Positions 1 through 4,445 of a stretch of DNA of 5,334 bases are shown in pieces. The notes below the pieces were generated by a model. That model did not search any database. It saw only the letters and a program-made list of their open reading frames with translations, and was not told the DNA's origin. A program made the position numbers and the translations under genes. How positions within the stretch are numbered: the first letter of the stretch is position 1; each line of letters starts with the position of its first letter. This DNA comes from JAXDLW01 sp046262515 (GTDB lineage Bacteria; Chloroflexota; Dormibacteria; DASZGP01), in NCBI GenBank assembly GCA_046262515.1, contig JBHEMP010000068.1, positions 1 through 5,334 on the forward strand, given 5' to 3'.

Positions 1-1
1 C

Positions 2-436
2 CGGGCGCTCATGGAGATGGTCGCCCCCGAGGGCGGCGTCTACCAGGCCGGCACGCTGTCCGGGAACCCGCTGGCCACCGCCGCCGGGCTGGCCACGCTG
101 CGGCTGCTGGAGACCGACCCTCCGTATGCCCTGCTCGAGGACGCGGCGTCATCCCTGCAACAGGCCTTCCGTGAAGCCGCCGCCCGGTCCGGGCGCCCCC
201 TGACGGTGAACCGCGTCGGCTCGATGCTGACGCCTTTCTTCACCGCCGCTGATGTGCGTGACTACGGCGGCGCCAGGGGCTGCGACACCGCCGCCTATGC
301 CGCCCTCTTCAACCGCCTGCGCGGCAGCGGCGTCTACGTGCCGCCATCGCAGTTCGAGGCGTGGTTCGTCTCCGTCCCACTCGCCCGGGACCACATGGAC
401 CGACTCCTCGAAACCGTCCGCGCCGCCTTTCTTTGA
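2..436 (+). CDS. hemL: Glutamate-1-semialdehyde 2,1-aminomutase, C-terminal part (5' end outside window)
   Basis: This is the last 144 residues of a PLP-dependent class-III aminotransferase-fold enzyme. It converts glutamate-1-semialdehyde to 5-aminolevulinate in the cytoplasm, the C5 route to heme and other tetrapyrroles. The reading frame is open to the left edge, so the first visible ATG at 11 is not the real start. Family signatures visible are EMVAPEGGVYQAGTLSGNPLA near the fragment start (the phosphate-contacting TLSGNP segment) and the C-terminal GVYVPPSQFEAWFVS block, which is characteristic of GSA aminomutases rather than other class-III aminotransferases. The PLP-binding lysine lies upstream of the window and cannot be checked. 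The C-terminal helix (LARDHMDRLLETVRAAFL) is normal in length, so the gene looks intact at this end. It ends 24 bp before the convergent stop of the DUF4242 gene, and I see no clear terminator hairpin in that spacer. Confidence 0.95.
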   Translation, partial: RALMEMVAPEGGVYQAGTLSGNPLATAAGLATLRLLETDPPYALLEDAASSLQQAFREAAARSGRPLTVNRVGSMLTPFFTAADVRDYGGARGCDTAAYAALFNRLRGSGVYVPPSQFEAWFVSVPLARDHMDRLLETVRAAFL

Positions 437-460
437 ACTTTCGCCGGCGCCTAGGTCGGA

Positions 461-706
461 CTAGAGAACGCCCTTAACGGGGATCACCTCGCCGACAGAC
501 ACTCCCAGTGACTCGTGGTGCTTGCGTACGGCATCGGCGTCAGGCGCCTCGAGCACACAATAGACGTGGCCGTCGGCGTTGTGGTAGAGCTCGATCTGCC
601 GGACGCCAAACTGGTCGACGGTCTTGTTGCGCGTTCCCTCCGCGATGGAGTCGACGGCCTCCTGCGGAAGCTTCAGGTCGGGATGGTGGTCCATGAAGAT
701 CGGCAT
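461..706 (-). CDS. DUF4242 small protein (SCO4226-like, possible nickel-binding)
   Basis: This is an 81-residue protein starting MPIFMDHHPD. The ATG is chosen because a perfect AGGAGG lies 5 nt before it; the open frame continues further upstream but without family similarity. The predicted order is strand (PIFMDHH), helix (about 14-33), strand (RQIELYH), strand (HVYCVLEAPD), helix (about 57-67), strand (VGEVIPV). That is a ferredoxin-like fold, and the VYCVLEAPDADAVRKHHE block is typical of DUF4242. The family includes the Streptomyces coelicolor nickel-binding protein SCO4226, recalled from general knowledge. Candidate ligands here are His7, His8, Cys50, Glu53, His63 and His64, but metal binding is inference. 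There is no signal peptide or membrane segment, so it should be cytoplasmic. It is a single-gene unit, convergent with hemL and divergent from tatA. Its role is unknown. Confidence 0.82.
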   Translation of the reverse strand: MPIFMDHHPDLKLPQEAVDSIAEGTRNKTVDQFGVRQIELYHNADGHVYCVLEAPDADAVRKHHESLGVSVGEVIPVKGVL

Positions 707-711
707 CTTGT

Positions 712-717
712 CCTCCT
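712..717 (-). promoter_or_regulatory. Ribosome binding site of the DUF4242 gene
   Basis: Read on the minus strand the site is AGGAGG followed by ACAAG and then ATG, a perfect Shine-Dalgarno with 5-nt spacing. It fixes the start at 706 and argues against the longer open frame that reaches back towards 1072. Confidence 0.85.
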
Positions 718-770
718 CTTGTGCGGCACGTGGTGTGCCCCGGCAACATACACCAAGAGGTGGCCGGCCT

Positions 771-800
771 GCCGGACCTGGGGCCCGGCAACGGTCCGGC
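771..800. repeat. Perfect 8-bp inverted repeat in the divergent DUF4242/tatA spacer
   Basis: GCCGGACC (771-778) is the exact reverse complement of GGTCCGGC (793-800), separated by 14 nt. The arms are 22 bp apart, about two helical turns, as expected for a dimeric DNA-binding protein. Allowing one G-U pair, the stem extends to 768-778/793-803. There is no T-run, and a terminator between divergent promoters would make little sense. The right arm covers where a -35 element would lie for the TATAAT at 817. An operator or activator site is inference. Confidence 0.45.
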
Positions 801-816
801 GGGGGGCAGGGGCCCG

Positions 817-822
817 TATAAT
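817..822 (+). promoter_or_regulatory. Probable -10 box of the tatA-tatC-rph-rdgB operon
   Basis: A consensus TATAAT stands out inside very GC-rich sequence, about 48 nt before the tatA ATG. Transcription would start near 829 and give a leader of about 40 nt. No TTGACA-like -35 is visible at 16-18 bp spacing (the bases there are GGTCCGG) and no extended TG is present. The promoter may therefore depend on an activator, possibly one bound at the inverted repeat at 771-800. Confidence 0.5.
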
Positions 823-857
823 TGAAATTGGTCTTCTCGACCGAAAAGTCCCCCCTC

Positions 858-863
858 AGAGGT
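858..863 (+). promoter_or_regulatory. Ribosome binding site of tatA
   Basis: AGAGGT lies 6 nt before the ATG at 870. This selects that ATG over an in-frame TTG at 822, which overlaps the -10 box and so would lie outside the transcript. Confidence 0.65.
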
Positions 864-869
864 AACCCA

Positions 870-1226
870 ATGCCTGGCGTCGGACACTGGTGGATCATCC
901 TTATCATCCTGGCCCTGGCGTTGATCATCTTCGGTCCCGCCCGGCTGCCTGAGCTGGGCGCCGGCCTTGGCAAGGCCATTCGCGAGTTCCGCAAGGGGGC
1001 CTCCGAGATGACCGAGCACCTCAAGGAGGAGTCCACCCGCCCGGCCGATCCCGCGGTCGCCACGGGCACCACCTACGCACCGGTCGATCAGCCCGGGGCC
1101 GTTCATCCCGCGGCCTATGCGCCGCCCGCGGTCCCCCAACCACCGGTGACGAGTATCCCGCCGGCGGTTCCCGCCCCGGCGCCCGGTGCCGTCCCTCCTT
1201 CTGACCCCGGTCCCGTCAAAAGTTAA
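870..1226 (+). CDS. tatA: Twin-arginine translocase subunit TatA/TatE family
   Basis: This is a 118-residue pore-forming component of the Tat pathway, which exports folded proteins across the cytoplasmic membrane. An N-terminal membrane helix (about 7-20) is followed by the FGP hinge (Phe21-Gly22) and the amphipathic helix RLPELGAGLGKAIREFRKG (25-43), all standard TatA. After about residue 55 comes a low-complexity cytoplasmic tail in which roughly a third of residues from 68 on are proline. Residue 8, usually polar in TatA (Gln or Glu), is Trp here, preceded by His6-Trp7. No separate TatB is visible, so this may be a two-component TatAC system in which TatA serves both roles, unless tatB is elsewhere. 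tatC follows after 64 bp, probably on the same transcript. The start is fixed by an AGAGGT site. Confidence 0.93.
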   Translation: MPGVGHWWIILIILALALIIFGPARLPELGAGLGKAIREFRKGASEMTEHLKEESTRPADPAVATGTTYAPVDQPGAVHPAAYAPPAVPQPPVTSIPPAVPAPAPGAVPPSDPGPVKS

Positions 1227-1230
1227 GCCG

Positions 1231-1244
1231 GGATCCACCGATCC
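1231..1244 (+). other. Small hairpin in the tatA-tatC spacer
   Basis: GGATC, a 4-nt CACC loop and GATCC can form a perfect 5-bp stem directly after the tatA stop, within the 64-bp gap before tatC. There is no T-run, so this is not a convincing terminator. It could trim or protect the tatA mRNA end to set a TatA:TatC ratio, but it may be chance in GC-rich sequence. Confidence 0.2.
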
Positions 1245-1290
1245 GAGCTGAGCGACCGCAGCGGCCGCGTGCAGCCGCCCGGGATTTCGC

Positions 1291-2064
1291 ATGACCGAGC
1301 CTCCAGTCTTCATCGCTGAACCGCCCCCGGTGGTTCTGCCCCATGCCGACAACGCGGCCGACGAGGGCCGGATGACCCTGATTGAGCACCTGGAGGACCT
1401 GCGCAAGGTGCTCATTCACTCCCTCGCGGCGTGGGGCGTCGGCAGTGTCATCGGACTCGCCGCGTCGTTCTGGACCGTCAAACTGCTGACGCAGCCGCTG
1501 GTCGTCGCGCACTTCAAGCCCGTGGTGCTGAGCCCTGTCGGCACGATCAGCGTCTACCTGAAGGTGGGGCTGCTGACCGGGCTGGTGCTGGCGCTGCCGG
1601 TCATCGGCCAGCGCATCTGGTGGTTCGTCGCCCCCGGCCTGAAACCGGCGGAGCGGCGGTTCGGCCGCCCCCTGCTGCTCAGTTCCCTGGTTCTCTTCGT
1701 GGTTGGTGCGCTCCTGGCCTACGGCTTCACATACATCGGGATCCAGATGTTGGCTCATTTCAACAGCCTGACCGGGATCACCTACATCGCCGAACTGGAC
1801 AACTATCTCGGCACGCTGGCGTTCCTGGTGGTGGCCTTTGGGATCAGCTTCGAGTTCCCCGTGGCGCTGGTGCTGCTGTCCCTGACCGGCCTGGTCACCT
1901 CGGCGCGGCTCAGGCATGTTCGCAAGTACGCGATCCTCATCATCTTCACCGTCGGGTACCTGGTCACCCCTGGTGTGGACCCGATCACCCCGCTGCCCCT
2001 GATAATTCCACTTCTACTTCTATATGAGGGATCGATCCTGGTGATTCGACGCATGGGCCACTGA
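1291..2064 (+). CDS. tatC: Twin-arginine translocase subunit TatC
   Basis: This 257-residue six-helix membrane protein is the receptor for twin-arginine signal peptides and the docking site for TatA. Recognisable blocks are MTLIEHLEDLRK (28-39, the cytoplasmic recognition segment), the VYLKVGLLTGLVLALP helix (88-103), WFVAPGLKPAERR (111-123), FGISFEFPVALVLL (183-196) and the C-terminal LVTPGVDPITPLPL...LLLLYEGSILV region. Key family positions map to Phe112, Glu121, Glu188 and Asp230. The residue matching E. coli Glu15 is Asp36, a conservative change. The start used gives a 27-residue proline-rich tail before MTLIEHL, preceded only by a weak GGGA. An internal ATG at 1372, with GAGGG 4 nt upstream, would give a 230-residue protein of more typical N-terminus. 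The stop overlaps the rph start (TGATG), which suggests translational coupling. Confidence 0.95.
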   Translation: MTEPPVFIAEPPPVVLPHADNAADEGRMTLIEHLEDLRKVLIHSLAAWGVGSVIGLAASFWTVKLLTQPLVVAHFKPVVLSPVGTISVYLKVGLLTGLVLALPVIGQRIWWFVAPGLKPAERRFGRPLLLSSLVLFVVGALLAYGFTYIGIQMLAHFNSLTGITYIAELDNYLGTLAFLVVAFGISFEFPVALVLLSLTGLVTSARLRHVRKYAILIIFTVGYLVTPGVDPITPLPLIIPLLLLYEGSILVIRRMGH

Positions 2065-2798
2065 TGGCGGCTACAACGACTTCCCGACCCGACGGCCGCG
2101 CGCCCGACCAGCTGCGCCCGCTGACTATCGAGACAGGGGTCAACCTCTACGCCGAGGGATCCGCGCTGATCACCGCCGGCAACACCCGGGTCCTCTGCCT
2201 CGCCACCGTGGAGGAGAAGTTGCCTCCGTTCCGCAAAGGCTCGGGCCAGGGATGGATCACCGCCGAGTACGCGATGCTGCCGCGAGCGACCAACACCCGC
2301 GGCAACCGCGACGGCCGCAATGGGAGGGTGGATGGACGCAGCACGGAGATCCAGCGCCTCATCGGGCGCGCGCTCCGCGCCGGCGTTGACATGTCGGCGA
2401 TGGGGGAGCGGACGATCACCATCGACTGCGATGTCCTCCAGGCTGACGCGGGCACGCGTTGCGCGGCCATCACGGGTGGTTTTGTCGCGCTGTACCAGGC
2501 GCTGATGACGGTGGTTCGCAAGGGCCAGATCGCCGCGGTGCCGGTGCGCGAGATGATCGGCGCGGTCAGCGTTGGAATCGTGGACGGCCAGCCGCGCCTG
2601 GACATGAACTACGCCGAGGATTTTCGCGCCGAGGTGGACATGAACTGCGTCGCCAACGAGGCGGGCAACTTCATCGAGATCCAGGGAACCGCGGAGCGCC
2701 GCGCCTTCAGCCGCGACGAGGGCGACCAGTTGCTGACGCTGGCGTCCGCCGGCATCGTCCAGCTGGCGGCGATCCAGCGGCAGGCACTGGGCCTCTGA
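2064..2798 (+). CDS. rph: Ribonuclease PH
   Basis: This 244-residue enzyme is a phosphate-dependent 3'-5' exoribonuclease that trims tRNA 3' ends and works as a hexameric ring in the cytoplasm. It aligns by eye along its whole length with Bacillus Rph. Matching blocks are DGRAPDQLRPL (10-20), EGSALITAGNTRVLC (31-45), GWITAEYAMLPRATNTR (63-79), GRSTEIQRLIGRALRA (91-106), the phosphate-binding Thr131-Arg132, the acidic LDMNYAED...AEVDMN metal/catalytic region (179-194) and FIEIQGTAE (203-211). The usual DGGTR motif is DAGTR, a single Gly to Ala change. The ATG overlaps the tatC stop by one base and has no clear Shine-Dalgarno, so translation is probably coupled to tatC. rdgB follows at once, a pairing common in bacteria, and fused versions are known in some lineages from general knowledge. 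Confidence 0.96.
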   Translation: MAATTTSRPDGRAPDQLRPLTIETGVNLYAEGSALITAGNTRVLCLATVEEKLPPFRKGSGQGWITAEYAMLPRATNTRGNRDGRNGRVDGRSTEIQRLIGRALRAGVDMSAMGERTITIDCDVLQADAGTRCAAITGGFVALYQALMTVVRKGQIAAVPVREMIGAVSVGIVDGQPRLDMNYAEDFRAEVDMNCVANEAGNFIEIQGTAERRAFSRDEGDQLLTLASAGIVQLAAIQRQALGL

Positions 2799-2824
2799 CG
2801 GCAGCGCCGGCCACCCCGCCGCGG

Positions 2825-3424
2825 GTGCTGGTGGCGACCAACAACGCGGGCAAACTCGCGGAGTTTCGGCGCCTGCTTGGGGGGGCGCAGGTCGAGCTCG
2901 TGTCGCTCGGCGACGCGGGCGTTGACTTCGAGGTGGAGGAGGACGGCTTGACGTTCCTCGCCAACGCGCAGAAAAAGGCGCGGGAGTACGCCGGCATCTC
3001 CGGGCTGCCGGCGCTGGCGGACGACTCCGGCCTGGTGGTCCGGGCGTTGGGGGGGCGGCCCGGGGTGGAAACCGCTCGCTACGGCGGCCCCGGCCTGGAC
3101 GCTACGGGGCGGTACGGACTACTGCTCCAGGAGTTGGAGGGGGAGGCCGATCGCCGAGCCGAGTTTGTCTGCGTGCTCGCCCTTGCCCATCCCGCAGGCC
3201 CGGCCGCGAAGGTTTTCATGGGGCGCTGCGAGGGACGCGTGGGCCGCCACCCGGTGGGCGCCGGTGGCTTCGGCTATGACCCGGTCTTCGTGCTACCCGA
3301 CGGGCGGTCGATGGCCCAGCTCGAGGAGGGGGAGAAGGACCTGGTGAGTCATCGGGGGCTGGCCGTCGCGGAGATGCTGGCCCAGCTGGACCTGGCGCAG
3401 TGGGCAGCCGCGGGGAGGTCCTGA
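2825..3424 (+). CDS. rdgB: XTP/dITP diphosphatase (RdgB/HAM1 family)
   Basis: This house-cleaning enzyme hydrolyses XTP, ITP and dITP to monophosphates, keeping deaminated purines out of nucleic acids. With the GTG at 2825 it has 199 residues, the normal family length. Motifs are VATNNAGKLAEF (3-14, nucleotide binding), ALADDSGL (63-70, with the catalytic acidic pair), GGFGYDPVF (147-155) and EKDLVSHRG (170-178, base recognition by the SHR motif). The start is uncertain: there is no in-frame ATG and no Shine-Dalgarno before GTG 2825, which would begin M-LVATNNAGK. The frame also reads ACG at 2798 exactly where TGATG-type coupling to rph would place ATG, and CTG at 2795. It is the last gene of the plus-strand cluster and converges with the next gene across only 21 bp. 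Confidence 0.93.
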   Translation: MLVATNNAGKLAEFRRLLGGAQVELVSLGDAGVDFEVEEDGLTFLANAQKKAREYAGISGLPALADDSGLVVRALGGRPGVETARYGGPGLDATGRYGLLLQELEGEADRRAEFVCVLALAHPAGPAAKVFMGRCEGRVGRHPVGAGGFGYDPVFVLPDGRSMAQLEEGEKDLVSHRGLAVAEMLAQLDLAQWAAAGRS

Positions 3425-3427
3425 GTC

Positions 3428-3442
3428 CGGCCTCGGCGGCCG
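3428..3442. terminator. Possible short bidirectional hairpin between convergent genes
   Basis: CGGCC (3428-3432), loop TCGGC, GGCCG (3438-3442) form a perfect 5-bp G+C-only stem in the 21-bp gap between the rdgB stop and the stop of the convergent gene. There is no T-tract on either strand, so intrinsic termination would be weak. Its position is the only strong argument for it. Confidence 0.25.
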
Positions 3443-3445
3443 TGG

Positions 3446-4150
3446 CTACGGGCGCTGGGCCGCACTCCGGGCGGATTGGCTGGCCCGGTAGACGTTTCGG
3501 CGCAGGTCGTTGATGAAACCGGCCGGCGCGAGTCCGCCCCCCGTGTGCCAGGGGTTGAAGCGCAGGTCTTCGGATTCAGCCTCGCTCATCATTGCCGTGA
3601 GGCGAACGCTGCCGATGCGGGCCCATGACGAGGTCAGGTCGCTCGCCAGCAGGTTGACGGTCATGCCCTCGCCAAGCTCCGGGCGCTTGCGGTTGCCACT
3701 CGCGGTGCGGGCCCCGATCATCGTCGTGGACCCGCCCGCGCTGTAGGGAAGAATGCTGGAGTAGATGTCGCCCGAGAAGCTCGTCGCCGGCAGGAGCGCG
3801 TGACGCAGGACGGGCGCTCCATTGGAGGTGACCAGCAGGAAATCCTGGTGGTTGCCCCGGCCATAGATGTTCTCCAGCCGGATTGCGGTTCCCAGCACAT
3901 CCGGCAGGAGGCGCGTCAGGCTGGCGCCGCGCGACAGTCGCACCACGGCACTCCCTGACAGCGACGCCCGGGGAACCGCCCACCCGTCGGGTAGCCGGTC
4001 CAGCTCGTAGGTCCCGCGGTAGGCGCGACCGTCAGGATGAAAGAAGCGCTTCCCCCGCGCACGGGTGAGCCCGTAGAACAGCGCCGCGGTGCCGGCGCCA
4101 AGACCGGTGGAGAGCGCCCGCGCGAGGCCCGATGAGGTGGAATCGGCCAT
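3446..4150 (-). CDS. Catalase-like-fold protein of unknown function
   Basis: This is a 234-residue soluble protein. The ATG at 4150 is chosen because the longer open frame (to 4315) runs through the tRNA-Pro locus; no good Shine-Dalgarno precedes it. Visible blocks are FFHPDGRAYRGTYEL (36-50), AVVRLSRGASLTRLLPDVLG (68-87), TAIRLENIYG, QDFLLVTSNG (102-111), DIYSSILPYSAGG (128-140) and LRFNPWHTGGGLAPAGFINDL (196-216). The order FHPDG, VRLSRG, LPDVLGTAIRL, DFLLVT mirrors the N-terminal barrel of heme catalases. I recall it from a family of short proteins in high-GC bacteria, often loosely labelled phosphodiesterase or catalase-like. At this length the catalase C-terminal heme-tyrosine region is not evident, so catalase activity is not implied. 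Assignment is from memory of motifs. It is convergent with rdgB and divergent from the tRNA-Pro locus. Confidence 0.65.
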   Translation of the reverse strand: MADSTSSGLARALSTGLGAGTAALFYGLTRARGKRFFHPDGRAYRGTYELDRLPDGWAVPRASLSGSAVVRLSRGASLTRLLPDVLGTAIRLENIYGRGNHQDFLLVTSNGAPVLRHALLPATSFSGDIYSSILPYSAGGSTTMIGARTASGNRKRPELGEGMTVNLLASDLTSSWARIGSVRLTAMMSEAESEDLRFNPWHTGGGLAPAGFINDLRRNVYRASQSARSAAQRP

Positions 4151-4189
4151 GCCCGAGGCTACCGCCGCGCTCCCCTGGTTGGCGGAGGC

Positions 4190-4195
4190 TACTAT
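4190..4195 (+). promoter_or_regulatory. Possible -10 box for the tRNA-Pro locus
   Basis: TACTAT, a rare A+T patch, ends 11 nt before the tRNA-Pro relic begins, the spacing expected for transcription starting just ahead of it. No -35 is recognisable. No better promoter lies before the intact tRNA, so if this one is real the intact tRNA would be transcribed with the relic as part of a leader of about 85 nt. Confidence 0.25.
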
Positions 4196-4206
4196 TCCTG
4201 CGGTCT

Positions 4207-4269
4207 CGGGGAGTAGCGCAGCCCGGTAGCGTACCTGCTTTGGGATGGCGCCGAATTCAATCTCCTTGA
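4207..4269 (+). pseudogene. Degenerate tRNA-Pro(TGG) relic, 5' half preserved
   Basis: Positions 4207-4245 read as the 5' half of a tRNA-Pro: acceptor strand CGGGGAG, TA, D-stem GCGC/GCGT around an AGCCCGGTA loop, A26, anticodon stem CCTGC and loop TTTGGGA with anticodon TGG. Against the intact gene at 4288 this half matches at 32 of 39 positions. The 3' side fails. The bases after the loop (TGGCG) cannot pair with CCTGC, and the variable loop and T-arm are missing about 11 nt. Remnants may be TTCAATC (4256-4262), like a T-loop, and CTCCTTG (4262-4268), which could pair with the acceptor strand using two G-U pairs. A decayed tandem copy is the simplest reading. Confidence 0.65.
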
Positions 4270-4287
4270 AGGCTGAATCAAATATGG

Positions 4288-4361
4288 CGGAGAGTGGCGC
4301 AGCCAGGTAGCGCACCGCGTTTGGGACGCGGGGGTCGCCGGTTCAAATCCGGCCTCTCCGA
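4288..4361 (+). tRNA. tRNA-Pro (anticodon TGG)
   Basis: This is a complete 74-nt cloverleaf. The acceptor CGGAGAG pairs perfectly with CTCTCCG (4354-4360) and the discriminator is A4361. The D-stem is GCGC/GCGC. The anticodon stem is CCGCG/CGCGG with loop TTTGGGA, so the anticodon TGG (4322-4324) reads CCA and, by wobble, other proline codons. The variable loop is GGGTC, the T-stem GCCGG/CCGGC and the T-loop TTCAAAT. The C1-G72 pair with A73 is the usual bacterial tRNA-Pro identity. CCA is not encoded and must be added after processing. No T-rich terminator is visible downstream. Confidence 0.97.
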
Positions 4362-4445
4362 TATTTGGCTTCAGCAGCCTAGTATGACCGCCGTGCTGGT
4401 GCCGCACCGAGGGACAAGGAGGACATTTCCGCCCGTCGGCTTCGG

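Noticed and set aside
437..460. Terminator between convergent hemL and DUF4242 genes
   Set aside because: The 24-bp gap has small palindromes (CGCCGGCG, CCTAGG) but no stable stem with a T-run, so I could not support a call.
822..869. TTG start 16 codons upstream for tatA
   Set aside because: It overlaps the TATAAT box, so it should not be in the mRNA; the AGAGGT-ATG at 870 gives the normal TatA N-terminus.
707..1072. N-terminal extension of the DUF4242 frame to 1072
   Set aside because: The extension is antisense to tatA and low in family similarity, and the AGGAGG site places the start at 706.
540..1415. Minus-strand 291-residue open frame across the divergent spacer and tatA
   Set aside because: It is antisense to tatA and out of frame with the DUF4242 gene; arginine- and glycine-rich translation typical of a GC-rich shadow frame.
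2459..2824. Long N-terminal extension of the rdgB frame inside rph
   Set aside because: The RdgB family begins at about VLVATNN. The upstream part is an arginine/glycine-rich shadow of rph.
4192..4407. Minus-strand 71-residue open frame containing GEAGFEPATPASQ
   Set aside because: This is the well-known artefact of translating tRNA genes on the wrong strand. It runs through the intact tRNA-Pro and the relic; the two similar peptides in it (SQTRCATWLRHSP and SQSRYATGLRYSP) are the two tRNA copies.
4416..4428. Strong AAGGAGG motif on the plus strand after the tRNA
   Set aside because: No ATG, GTG or TTG follows at usable spacing (only ATT), and the downstream frame is antisense to the DUF2243 gene. 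Probably chance.
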